Below, piece after piece: positions 8,938 to 20,235 of a stretch of DNA of 64,000 bases (position 1 is the first letter of the stretch; the number at the start of each line of letters is the position of its first letter). Both the position numbers and the translations under genes were made by a program. Below the pieces are notes generated by a model, which worked only from the letters and a program-made list of their open reading frames with translations, made no database searches and had not been told where the DNA came from. Source of the stretch: Corylus avellana (Eukaryota > Streptophyta > Magnoliopsida > Fagales > Betulaceae); the NCBI RefSeq assembly GCF_901000735.1, contig NC_081543.1, positions 36,266,590 through 36,330,589 of the forward strand, in the 5' to 3' direction.

Positions 8938-9300
8938 CCCCTTTCTTTCATCCTCTTCTCCCCTGCATTTTTCTTGTGAGTGGACAGATTTTGAAGCTGC
9001 ATGTGGTAGAGTTTCTTCTTTATTCGGTTCATTTCTACGAAAATAAACCCTTTTCTTGAGGGGAAGTGTATCTGCCTTTGCCGAAGAATTGTCTGCTTCT
9101 TCATCAAGCAACCTGGCATGGAAGGGGCGAGCTGCTTGTCTACCAGAACCCTTCTCCTGCGAAGCAGCAGGACGGCTCACCCCGGAGTTCCTTGCAGTAG
9201 AAGCTTTCCCAGCAGAAGATGGTACAGGAGTCGTCACCTTTGTTTCTTTGTCTTCTTCGTCCTCACATTTGTATCGGCGTCTTCTTCTTTGTTCGGACAT
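8908..9300 (-). pseudogene. Family B N-terminal module, cut by a SINE (130 aa)
   Basis: The frame starts MSEQRRRRRYKCEDEEDKE and carries the family B N-terminal motifs PSSAGKASTARNS, RPAASQEKGSG and ETLPHAASKS, in the same order as the modules in 4358-4933 and 7543-8811. It ends inside the SINE at 8820-8937 (residues VNPEGNLFN are SINE-coded) and has no C-terminal domain of its own. It is either the true 5' end of the B2 gene, disconnected by the insertion unless the SINE is spliced out, or a separate broken copy. I favour broken because no convincing splice pair flanks the SINE. Confidence 0.5.
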
Positions 9301-10200
9301 TTTACACTCAGAGAAAGAGACAGAGAGGTTTATCTAGACTTTCATCACATCCCAATGATCCCATCATCTTGCCTCTTGTTTATGTGGGCTCTTGTTAAAA
9401 ATAAAAATTCAAAAACATGGGCACGGCCACATCCATTAAGTGAGATGGGAATATAGTATTTAACATTACTCAATCTAAAAACCTTATAATTATATTGGGA
9501 TGGCAATATTTGACAATACTTATGAACCTAATATGAACACAATACAAAATTATAGAGTTAGGAGTTACTAAAATACGATTTTGGTCTAAACGAATCCATC
9601 CTGATATACACAATTAATAAACGAATCAAATTTGTGTCAACCCGCATAACCCGTATAATTAAATTAAAAGGTAATTATTAATTATGGCTATGAAAATCTA
9701 TTATCGAATTGATTTTGTCATGAATCTATTTTGAATGTGTTCAATTAATATAAGATATAAAATTGTGTTGAACAGGCAAGATCATGAATTTGTGTCAACT
9801 TAACCCATTTATATTAAACAAGTTGAAACATGGTTGTGTTCGTGTCAACCATGAAACCTAGGGCTATCGCTTGATCTTGTTTCATCCTAGTATGGTTATT
9901 TGTTTCTGTTAGCTTGGTTAGATTTCTTCTTACTTTGCCCCTAAATCTTATCTTAAAAGAAAAAGAAAAAAATGTTAACTGTAAAAGCCCGGTGACATTA
10001 TTAGAAAAAAAAAATTACAGATTACTCTAAAAAGATCAAAACTTCCTTTTCATGACAGCAAGATGAACGAACTCAAAATTTTAAATAATTAAAAAACAAT
10101 AATGTGTAAGAAATCACGAAAATTTTCTACAAAACAAAGAATTACAAATTAAACAAATAATGTATAAGAAATCATTTAATCTAACTACAAATGCACAGGG
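9301..10200. other. Intergenic with repeat remnant
   Basis: No gene is supported. About 9481-9900 is a dispersed repeat sharing words such as 'gatggcaat' and 'gaatcaaatttgtgt' with 3420-3600. It is AT-rich and non-coding. The rest shows nothing recognisable. Confidence 0.4.
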
Positions 10201-10673
10201 GGGAGGCTGCTTTAAGGCAAAACTATGGTGAGCCATGAATCCATTCCCGATGGATCCTCTAATGAGATGAAGGTAAATGTACCACTGTGATGTTATATTC
10301 AGTCAGGCGTCTGTTTCAGTGAAACTTCTCCTTGCAGATTGCAGATGTCATGCGCGAGCACCTCTCCTCTGATCCTTTCTATGATGTTTTTATCAGCCCT
10401 ACATGCACCAATAATAGGATCAAGAGGACATATCTGTAGGATTGCCATAAGAGCCACCTGTATTAATCAAATACAGAAAATCAGTTCTTAAGATTCCAAT
10501 AGTAATTTACCAAAAAAAAAAAAAAAAGAACAGTGGAAACCCAACTTCCACTGCCTACATTTTGTCAAAAGCTTAGAATTTTGCATATTAATGGAAAGGT
10601 ACAAAAAATTGATTGGCAAGGACACAAAATGTGGTACCTCTTCTATCAAAAAAAAGATATCTATGGACTCTCA
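10200..10673 (-). other. 3' UTR of the formin gene, probably with an intron
   Basis: On the minus strand a donor-like 'AAGAG|GTACCA' lies at about 10639 and an acceptor 'ATACAG|GTGGCT' at about 10461, so the 3' UTR may be spliced. The exon from 10460 downward stays open for about 53 codons (starting VALMAILQICPLDP), but the formin stop at 10674-10676 precedes it. Confidence 0.4.
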
Positions 10674-13652
10674 TCAATCATCATCTGAACTAGAACTATC
10701 TATCCGTCGATCTGTAATTGCTGGAAAAAGCCGCTGATAGAGATCAGGTGGCTGGCGGGTATCAGATGAAGCCACCACTGTAGGAGCCTCTTTAATCTGT
10801 GTCTTTGCTGGCCTCTTTGGTGTGTCTCTCACCTGTTTACATGCCTTATCCAACATTATCAAGAAATCCCTTACTATGACAAACAAGCGTAAGCCCTCGT
10901 CCTTCCCTGCTTTCCCATGAAAGTAATCAGCAGTGCTCTTCACCAAAGCCATGATTTTCTTTTCTTCCTCCAGGAGATACGTGACATCAATCTCAGCATT
11001 CTCCACAAAACTTTTCAGTGTTCGGTGGAATCCACTAACTTCCCCTATACTATTCATGTCTGAGTTCAGGAAGTCACGGGTTTTCTTCACTTGATGGCCA
11101 AGTTTTGCAACAGTACCTGTTAAGCTGTCAGCATCAATATTCGCTGCTTTCTTGATATTCTCAAGTTCATTGCCCAAACCGGAAACCACCTGAAGACCTA
11201 GGCCGCGGTAGTGCTCTTCTGTGTCATGGGAAGTTTCCTCGAGCAGATCATCTGATTTGATGCTGGAGGAGCTCTGGCTTTCTTTAGCTGCACGGGCAGC
11301 TCTCACACCTTCAGAGCGGATTATCTCTTGAACAACAAAATTCAAGAGGGTGGTCTTGCCATCTTTTCCCTTTACATCTGACAACTTCAAAAGTGTGTCA
11401 AGTTTGAACGCTTGTGCACCACCACGAAATGTTCCATCATTCATGCGATTTCCAGTTTTAAGAACGGCTTCTAGAAGTTTGAGGAACAGCCGGCTGTTTC
11501 TGAGTTCCTTGCAAGCAACCTGGTATATAAGAAGATCCACAATAATTAGAGATTATCAAGGGAAGAATTCAATAAACATGAAAAAAAAAGTACTTTCTGA
11601 TGATGTCATGTGCAGAAGCACCACTGACAGTCTGAACATCAAGAAGCTCTCTGCATTGCAACTGACAGTCATTCTACACCAATAAATGAATATATCCTTG
11701 CAATCATGCGTGCACCTACGCACGTATTAACTATTTGGATCACAGTAACCTCCAGCATTTCTTGCAATGCCAATCCTTCCATCTAAACTATTCCTCTATT
11801 ATCATATCACCATTTATCTGTCAATCTTATAGTCAATAAACAAACATGGAAACCCCTTCACTAGACCAAAGAATATAGCTAAGGAATGCATGTACCAGGG
11901 GTGGGTGCAAACTTTGATGGGTGTGTATAGGAGCCCTTACAGAACTGAAAATGCATATCCGTATGGTTTAAGCCACACAATCCATCATATTTCACAAAGA
12001 TAACCATACAAGAGGCAGCCTTTGAATGGTGTTGACATCACTTCCGAAATGACATACAACAAACACATCAGAATCCCTTGCTTCAATATGTCCAGCAGTT
12101 CTATTTCTTAGGTCCAAATTGAAGAACTGGCCCATTTTGGAAAGGTGTGTCCTTCATCATTTGGATTGTTGGAAGCATAATTGAACCATTTGCAAACATC
12201 TTGTCCTCTCTTAAACTATTTCAGCTAACAATAATATTAGTAGTTTCAGGTCATGCAAGTCTCATTTGACGGGCAAGCAGATTAATGAAAATGCAGGGCT
12301 TTGGATTCCAAAGGGCATATTAATATTTGAAGCTCCACAATTTGTTACCATGTAGAAAAATTTCATTATGGGGTCCTGGTGCCAAATAACCCCAAGTCAA
12401 GCTTTGCTCTTCTCCTCCTCCGACTCAAGTCAAGCTCAGCAGTTTTCCATTTCATAATTCCATAAGCAAATTTAGGTAGTTAATTATTTCTGTTTCAAAT
12501 TTTCCAACTTGTTTCATAAATGTTCCAGATAAAGAACTATATATAGTGGGACATGAAATACACCAAGCGATGCAATTCAAAGAGATTCAGTATCATACCT
12601 CTAAGGTTGCAAAGGACTCTTTCATGATGGTAGCATCCTCCGGAAGGGTACACATGAAAAGTAATGCTTCCAATCGTTTAAAAGCAAATGGGATATTGAC
12701 CAATGCTTTTAGGAACCGCTCAGCAGGTCCAAGTTGAGCAATTTCACCATTGAACAGCCTAAGCTTCAGTTCTTCTTCTGCAGTTGGTTCCATCTTCAAC
12801 AAAGTTTGAAGAAGTTCTGGTGGAAGTTCATTTCCTGCTTCCACTAAAGCAGGTTAGAATATGCTTATGATGCATTGACACCCAAATAATATAGGCAGAT
12901 TCGTTTTAAAAGATGTTCTTTTTATTGACCTCACAGAAAATGTTTTCAGCAAAATAAGATACAATAAGCTCTTCTCTTACATCATAATTTATTTCAGTAA
13001 AATTCATTCAACAGACATATCAAATAATAACTTCCTACTTCGACTTTTTTTTTGGTGGAAGGTGGGGGGTTGGGGGTTGTGGATAGCGGGATGGGCCTCT
13101 TCACCTAGGATTCATTTGTCTTGACAGAATATATCAAGAATTGGGTGTGGGAATGCTGTGTATCATATAATTTGAATTATAAAGTGACAATGTGAATCAG
13201 AATACTATTACTCATATAGATATATAAGGCATGTATACCCCCAGATAAATGTGGAATGTAGAAAAGCAAAGGGACCAACTCCTTCCTGAAAATTCACACA
13301 GCATACACACTACTGCGCAGACATATTCAATGAATAGAATCATCCACAAGGACGACACTTCCCTAAAATGTAGAAAGCAGCCTCAGATAACATGCTGTCC
13401 AAGCAACAAGTATTGCAAGTAAAAAGTAGAGTGGGAAATAATGAAGAAGAAAAAAACTTTGTTAAGAACACTAAATCTGGCTAAAATTTACATAGTGATA
13501 CTATCTCCACAAATATCATCTAAGAATGACTAGTCATGTCTTTCCTTCTAGAATAGTAATCTAAAAAAAAATTAGAACAAATACATTTCTAGTCTCAATC
13601 AGTTACCTTCCTGCATGTCAAGAAAAGTCTTGTCTGACATTATACCACACAT

Positions 13653-13706
<54 letters not shown>

Positions 13707-16700
13707 GATAATGTAAAGGGGAAATAAGTTACCTTCATTTATTGCATCACAAACTTCTTCTGTTGTCACGTTCAATGCCCGAAGAAGGATTGCTACATTT
13801 TGTGATTTTTTTGAATCAATGATCTGAATATACTGCAGTGAAGGATCTTGTGAAGAAGACTCCTTCTTGCGTTCCTTTTTATTCTTATCAACAGCATTAT
13901 AACCAAACAGCGTTTCTATCATCTCCTCATTGAACCTGTAAAGTAGAAATAATTTGTATTCAGCAGCTAATGATCAGTAGTTATTCATCGCAAATATGTG
14001 AAGAAGAAAGAAGTTTGCTGCTTACTGGAATGATCCTGATTTAATCTGATGCCAAACCATTGATTGATCAGGGCTGGCTAGAACCTTATCCCAAAAAAAT
14101 GGCTTCAGCTTTGCTTTAGGAGCATCAGCTTCACCCTCCAAACCAGCTTCCTCACTAGATGTAGCATTTGATGAATGTTTCGATCCCAAAGGTGGCCGAG
14201 GCACCTTTGAGCCTAAGGCAGTAGGTGGAGGCGGCCGAGGGGGAGGAACACCACTCTTTGGAGGTGGTGGTGGGTGAGAACCGGTTTTGGTGCCTGGAGG
14301 TACAGGTGGTGGTGGTGGTCCAGGAGGGCGAGGGCCTGCACCACTAGATGAAGGTTTCAGGGAGGGAGGTGGTGGTGGTGGTGGTGGTGGTCCAGGAGGG
14401 TGAGGGCCTGCACCACTAGATGAAGGTTTCAGGGAGGAAAGTGGCACAGGAGGTAGAGGAGGACCAGCGTTGCTGGGAGGAGGCCTAAAGGAAGAAGGTG
14501 GTTCAGGAGGAAGAGGATCTGCCCTACCAGGAGGAGGCTTCAGAGGAAGCAGTACAGAAGCAGTGGTCCCCACCCTTCCAGGTGGAGGCTTTAGAGGAAA
14601 AGGCAGTACATGCCCATTCACATTGCTTGATGGATCAACTGATTCAGGTGAGAATTTGGAAACACCACCAGCAGCTCCTATTGATGATGTTTCATGCAAT
14701 GATTTGCGTGGAATATCAGACTCAATATGGAAATTTCCATCCAAAGATGAGCCCCTTTTGTGATGACTTGAGTTATTACCAAATGAGTAGTACCCAAGCT
14801 TCTGGTCTTTTATTGAATTTCCAGAAGCAACAGGCTTTTGTGAAGAACCTGAAAGATCAACGACAGAAATAATATCAAAATTGTGTTGAAAATTATAGAT
14901 TATGATAACAAGTCATGTAGGAATATATTTTTTTTGATAAGTAATAAAGATTTTATTAAAAAGTGTAAGACGCCCTCATGTAGGAATATATACCAACAGA
15001 GAATTCGCTGAAGCTTATGCCGAGAAGAGGCCTCTCATCATTTCGTCTAAGTCCAGAGCCCTTCCTACAAACCTTACTGAAGCATATAAAGAGCAGTGCT
15101 GCAACTACAAATGTCACTGATGCAGTTACTGCAACAGCAATAACAACAGATTTATGGCTATTGCTTTTCTTATTTTCCTGAACAATTGGATTAGAATCTG
15201 GACTTGCAGAAGAATCTTGATTAGCTGCAGGTTGAACTGGCACAAAAGAGGGCTCTAGTGGAGACACAGCAGGGTGCTGAGGATTAGACTCTGGAGGACT
15301 GGAAGGTACTGTGGCAGGAGATGGTGCTGGATCAGGAGATGGTGTTGGACTGAAAGCTAATGATCCAACTGCAGGGGCTGGGGATGGTGTTGCTGCAATG
15401 CTCCGAGGGGATTCAGAACCCAAACGCCTTCTAGGAGAACCAGGCCTGGGATATAGGGAGTCAAGATACTTGGCATACCAAATCTTGGAGCCACCTTCTT
15501 CTCCAGATATATGAGACAGAATATTATTCTTTCTTAAACAATCTAAAAGAGTTCTTTTAAACTGGGGATGCAGGACACTAATTATTTTCTGAATGTTTTC
15601 CTTCGCTAATGACCGGAAATTTGAATTGACTTCATTGGCACTACTGGATGTTTCCACCAGAAAGCATAAGTCAAGATCCTCAACAGCTTCTTTCAAATGG
15701 ATCAAATCTTGCCTGCAACTGATCCATAATAGCTCCGCCTGCAGGAGGAGAATGTCAATAAATTTACCTATTCATTCTTAAGTACCATAGTGTAGTCAGC
15801 TGGTTGTCTTAAAATCCAAGAAATGGAAAATATTTGCACTTGAGACAGGTAAGCTTTGCGAAATGAAATGATTTTTTTTATGCCTCCTCCCCCCCCATCC
15901 ACCTGTGAGAGAACACCTTTGTAGGAAAATCATTTTTTTCCATTTACATGCCATTACTGTATTATGAGTTATCAAAACAATCCTCCATAACTTCTTCATC
16001 AATTCAAACTTACGAACTCCCTTCCCTCTTAAATATGACTGTAAATGGTAACAACAAATGCAGGATCAAATAATAAAAGGTGATATTAACGTCAAGATGT
16101 GCACGTTTCCCAATAAAATTTAGATGTCTGCATGTATGCAACACAGATGATAGGAATGTTATGGTACCAGGAAAGAAATTTATTTCCCAAGCCTTTAACT
16201 ATTGATTAACAGATCTGATACTCTCCATCCACCCATTCCCAATTTTTTGCAGTGACCACTTAACTAATTCTAAATAATTGTTGCCAATTGGAATTCCAAG
16301 ACAGCTGAAAGGGTGATCATATATATTGCAAGCCCTAACTACAAAAGCAACACTGCGAACCCCACCTCCCCATTTCAATGGAAAAGAAAAAGTAGAGAGT
16401 ACACCCCAAAAGCATTCAGGTGAACACGTGACAGGGTGGGGGGGAGCATGATGATTTTTGCTCCCAAAGAATATTTCTGTAGTTTTGAAGCATACCCATT
16501 ATATCAATGCAGAATTGCCATAAGCTTGGAGCCTTTATCACAATCACACGTTAAGAAATGAAGCAGGTCTCCTATAATCTCAGTAATGTTCACATCATAT
16601 CCGGAATTGGTAAACTGTCTAAACATGTATCATATTTCCACTTTCACTCACTCGCAAACACACATCTTAATGTGAAAGCTATTGAGAGTTGAACTTATGA

Positions 16701-17467
16701 ATAAAAACCAAGAAGTTCTAAACCATATTTTCATATAATTTTTTCGTTTCGTGTTCTGTTCCTTTTCTCAAAAACAGCAGATTCAGAACATATAATCAAG
16801 AGATAAAATTTCAACACTATAGCGAACAAGTTAGTTAAATACAGCATGGAAATGACCACTTTTGACATCAAAATATGTTACTTCAAAACAAATCATTCCA
16901 GAAACTATTTAACAGTACGACAATCTAGAGTCAAGAATGCTTCAAATGAAAAGCTTTTCCCCTTCCACCGGCACATAGTCTACACCAATCATCGAGAAAC
17001 TAAGATGTTACATTCTTGAACTGATTACTGGATTTACCATTCGCTACCATTGGCACTACCGTGTCAATTTGTTCCAAATGATAGTTTCATCAGACATAAT
17101 TTCCACCGTCATTATCATACAATTAGAGCATAAAACTGTGTTATAGTTGTGCTGCAAATAAAAACGTAAAAAAGAAAAATCATCTAGCCATTCAATATGA
17201 AATATTGCATACAAAATGTCATTTAGGATAATAATCCCCTAAGACAATTAATGCAAGGAAAAAACAAAAAAGTTAGTCTCTCACCAGGTCTTCATCTATC
17301 TCCCAAGACGCCGGCTCAACTAATTGCCTGAGAAACACTTCCTCATCATTGTTCCTCTCTTCTGAACTTACTGCTGCCAAGGTGCAAAGCAAAATTACCA
17401 AAACAATGAAAGAACTTGTCTTTATGAAACCCATACGTTGTTGAATTGTCATCCCAAACAAACGCAT
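10674..17467 (-). CDS. FH5: Class I formin (FH5-like), 6 exons, 1011 aa
   Basis: This is an actin nucleator of the plasma or endomembrane system. Exons on the minus strand: 17467-17285, 15738-14994, 14848-14026, 13935-13733, 12834-12599, 11519-10674; together 3036 nt, in frame throughout. Residues 1 to about 35 are a signal peptide ([17 protein letters not shown]). An extracellular region begins [20 protein letters not shown], followed by a Pro/Ser-rich wall-contact-like stretch ([10 protein letters not shown]). A transmembrane helix is at about 258-282 ([20 protein letters not shown]). A polyproline FH1 follows, with the direct repeat [10 protein letters not shown](H/R)PPGPPPP, which binds profilin. 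The FH2 domain starts at LKPFFWDKV (about 553) and contains [13 protein letters not shown] and [14 protein letters not shown], the actin-binding core. The end is SSSSDDD. Length is near that of Arabidopsis FH5 (about 900 aa). Exon 5 has two usable acceptors 9 nt apart; I chose the one giving the conserved EGNELP. Confidence 0.93.
13657..13702. repeat. (GT)23 microsatellite in formin intron 4
   Basis: An uninterrupted 46-base dinucleotide repeat starts 31 bases beyond the 5' splice site at 13733/13732. On the transcript it is (AC)n. A protein-like open frame reading Thr-His repeats through it is an artefact. Confidence 0.95.
14930..14980. mobile_element. Short retroposon tail in formin intron 2
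   Basis: The run 'ttttttttgataagtaat' followed by 'aaagattttatt' lies within the intron between formin exons 2 and 3. Its 'ttgataagtaat' word matches the ends of the SINEs at 8443 and 8820, so it is probably a truncated SINE tail. Confidence 0.35.
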
Positions 17468-18638
17468 ACTATCTTTCTCATTTCATCAATGCCTAAACCT
17501 CTTACAAGCAAAACCCTAAAAGAGCTTCATATCCAAAACCATTCAAAAGCTTCAATTTTTCACCATATGCCACCGACCCAATTAGATTTTTCCAAGAAAC
17601 CCCCTATAATATCCCGATCACCAAGATGTAAATCCCAATTCTCAGATACCCACCAAGAATTTCCGAGCAAAATCTGAAATTTGGAATCAAACTCAAAGAA
17701 CAAAACAAAACTCACAGCTTGTTACTCCCCAAAACCGCAAAAAATATAGCATCAAAATCGCACTTAATTGAGGCTCACCAAGAAATTAATCAAGAAAAGC
17801 TCAAAAGGAGCTTAAACAGTACCATTCAAACCAAAGCTTCCTTCTTTCTTCTCTACAGAAGAGGCCCCGAAAATTTGAAATGTTAATGCAAAACCAATGG
17901 CTCTCTATGTGAAATCTTCAAATGGGTCTTTGATTCAGACCAGATCCAACAACAGGAACTCAAAATGCTATCTGTAAAAAAATCTATGTACAAGCATTAG
18001 CGTGTTGACTAGAAAATGTCGTCAAAGGTTAATTTTTTCCTTAAGGTGTTTGGTATGAAAGCTGCCAAGGGAATGAAAGCGCGGACTATTTTATTTCTAT
18101 TTTTGTTTTTCTTCGAATTTTTTTGGATTTTCTTATTTCGGAAACTTTTTACTTTCTCACTCATTGTGTAGTTACTTTTGGAGGGTTCCTGGGAATTGGA
18201 TTCCCTTTTTTTTTTATCCCCCGAGCGGAAATTGGGATTCCCTTTTCGCATGTGATACTCGGAAGATTTATGAAATATACTTATTTTCACATTTTAGAAA
18301 TTAAGTTAACATTTATTTCGGGATGTTGCAAGAAGAAAAATAGAACTCTTAATTTAGGAATTAGGATGGAGAGCGTGTAAGTACTAAGTATCATCATTGG
18401 ATAGTTATATATAGAGAGAGAGAGAGAGAGAGAGTAACATCAACAACGGTCATGTTTGTTTGTGTATTTATTTTTTGTTTTTAAGATAAATATATTAATA
18501 ATGATAAACTTTATAAAACTCTTTTCAACTTTCACCCGTTTTGACACTATTCTCAAAGTTTAAAAACTTTCAATTAGAAGGGTATCGAACTTTCAATTTC
18601 TTTCAATTAATTCGTTCCATTAGGATTTTATATTAAAG

Positions 18639-18967
18639 GGTTAAATTCACTTTACCCTTAAAGTTTTAAGAGTTTTTCAATTCGAACTCCAATATTTAAA
18701 AATTGGTAATGTACTTCCCTAATATTTCAAAAATTTTCAATTCAGACTTTCTGTTACTAATTTCCATTAAATTTGACGAAAATCTATGAAATTACGTAAT
18801 TACCCTCAGTGCTTTTCTTTTTAATTTCTGTCCAATTAGACGGAAATTAGAAACGAAAGATCTGAATTGAAATTTTTTGAAACATTAAGGGGTACATTGC
18901 CAATTTTTAAACATTGGGGTTCGAATTGAAAAACCTCAAAAACTTTAGGGGTAAAGTAAATTTAACC
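18639..18967. mobile_element. Foldback MITE with about 75-bp inverted repeats
   Basis: The left arm ('ggttaaattcactttaccc' … 'caattcgaactcc' … 'attggtaatgtac') is the reverse complement, with a few mismatches, of the right arm ('gtacattgccaattttt' … 'ggttcgaattgaaaa' … 'ggggtaaagtaaatttaacc'). The length of 329 bp and lack of coding capacity fit a non-autonomous DNA element. Confidence 0.75.
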
Positions 18968-19592
18968 ATATGTTAAATCAAAATATCATTTTTTAAAAAA
19001 TATATATATATATATATTGTAAAGATGTTGACAAAAAAAAAATTAATAAAAAAATAAACATAGGAATCTTTACAATTTTTTATTTTATCTTTGAATTTAT
19101 TTTTTTATAAGCTTAAGCTTTTTAGGGGTAATGTAAGTAAATGCTAAAGGTCTTGAATTTAAATAGTAACTCTACAATTCATTTTTTTATTTTAGTTAAA
19201 TTATTTCATATATTAGGTTTCACTAGAGTATAAATTCACGCATAAAATATTAAAATATTAATTAAATTATTAAATTAATTATTTCTTAGTAACTTTCAAA
19301 ACAAAGTATAATTTAACAGATATTATTTCAAAATCCAAAATGAGGCATATCTTTCTAAAGATCCCCCGCACTCCAAAGCAGAAAAGAAGCAGCAAATGAG
19401 CCATTTTGCTACTAGCCTTCAAAATGGGCCTAGCTGCAACTTCTAGTCTTGTATCATGTTCTAGAACATTATTTACAGGCTCATGGGCCTAGCTTCAAAA
19501 CGAGGCTCAAAATTAATGGTCAGACCCAATTTGTATTTTTACCTACATATTTATTAGTAAAATGGCTCCAATAAAAGAATATAAATGGATAC

Positions 19593-19826
19593 AAATTTCC
19601 TCCAAATTAGTTTAGAGAAAATATTCTTCAATTCATTTAAAATATTGTCAAGTGTCTATAAACATTTAACAGCATGTAAGCTGGATCCCATTAAACTTAG
19701 TCTAAGTTAGTAAACTGTTATTAATGACGTTAAGAATTTAATGTGCCTTTTAAATGTTTATAGACACTTGGCATTATTTTAAATAGGTTGGAGGATATTT
19801 CTTCCAAACTGGTTTGGAGGAAATTT
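19593..19826. mobile_element. Foldback MITE (first of an adjacent pair)
   Basis: The ends 'aaatttcctccaaa' and 'tttggaggaaattt' are inverted copies, and inner words ('gtgtctataaacattt' against 'aaatgtttatagacac') pair too. The family resembles fragments near 27040-27085 and 48590-48650 that share 'aatttcttcc' and 'cagttta' words. Confidence 0.7.
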
Positions 19827-19842
19827 CTGTTCAATATAATTG

Positions 19843-20084
19843 GGACAAAGTTTTCCTTTAAACTGGGTTGGTGGAATTTTTTTCAACCTAGTCTATAAAA
19901 GTGATATTTGTCTATTTTTTTAATAACATGTGAGATGCACATGAGTTTTTAATATAATTTATTCCAACTTTGTCTTTACTATTAAAAAAACATGTGCATC
20001 TCACATGTTTAAGGGACATTTGTCACTTTTATAGACTAGGTTGAAGGAAATTCCTCCGACCTAGTTTAGAGGAAAACTTTGTCC
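19843..20084. mobile_element. Foldback MITE (second of an adjacent pair)
   Basis: The left arm begins 'ggacaaagttttcctttaaa' and the right arm ends 'ggaaaactttgtcc'. Inner arms pair through 'cctagtctataaaagtg' and 'cacttttatagactagg', and the loop contains 'acatgtgagatgcacatg' opposed by 'catgtgcatctcacatgt'. It lies 16 bases from the preceding element and is related at its ends. Confidence 0.75.
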
Positions 20085-20119
20085 ATATATATATATAAAG
20101 GTAAAAGTAGTTTTTTTTT

Positions 20120-20235
20120 AAAAATTGTTTTTGATATGTCCATACAAGGGAAGGGGGATGGGGGATTCAAACTAGTGACCTCCGCTTCATGAGACATAGT
20201 TCACAACCGATTGAGCTACCCCTTTGAGACAGGTA
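20120..20235 (-). mobile_element. tRNA-derived SINE
   Basis: On the minus strand it reads 'GGGGTAGCTCAATCGGTTG' (box A-like) and then 'AGTTTGAATCCCCC' (box B-like), the typical spacing for a tRNA-derived SINE head. It is not a functional tRNA because the rest does not fold as a cloverleaf and no discriminator end is seen. Confidence 0.6.

Noticed and set aside
11580..11680. Extra formin exon (reads [19 protein letters not shown] on the minus strand)
   Set aside because: FH2 is continuous from ATLE (exon 5) to [12 protein letters not shown] (exon 6); adding this stretch would break the conserved helix.
13599..13730. Open frame coding a Thr-His repeat
   Set aside because: It is the (GT)23 microsatellite in a formin intron; the real exon 4 ends at 13733.
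18009..18290. Minus-strand frame rich in Lys and Ser upstream of the formin
   Set aside because: AT-rich low-complexity sequence, no start context or family signature.
20120..20235. tRNA gene
   Set aside because: Box A and box B words are present, but there is no cloverleaf or proper 3' end; it is a SINE head, as are 8443-8553, 8820-8937 and 39719-39845.
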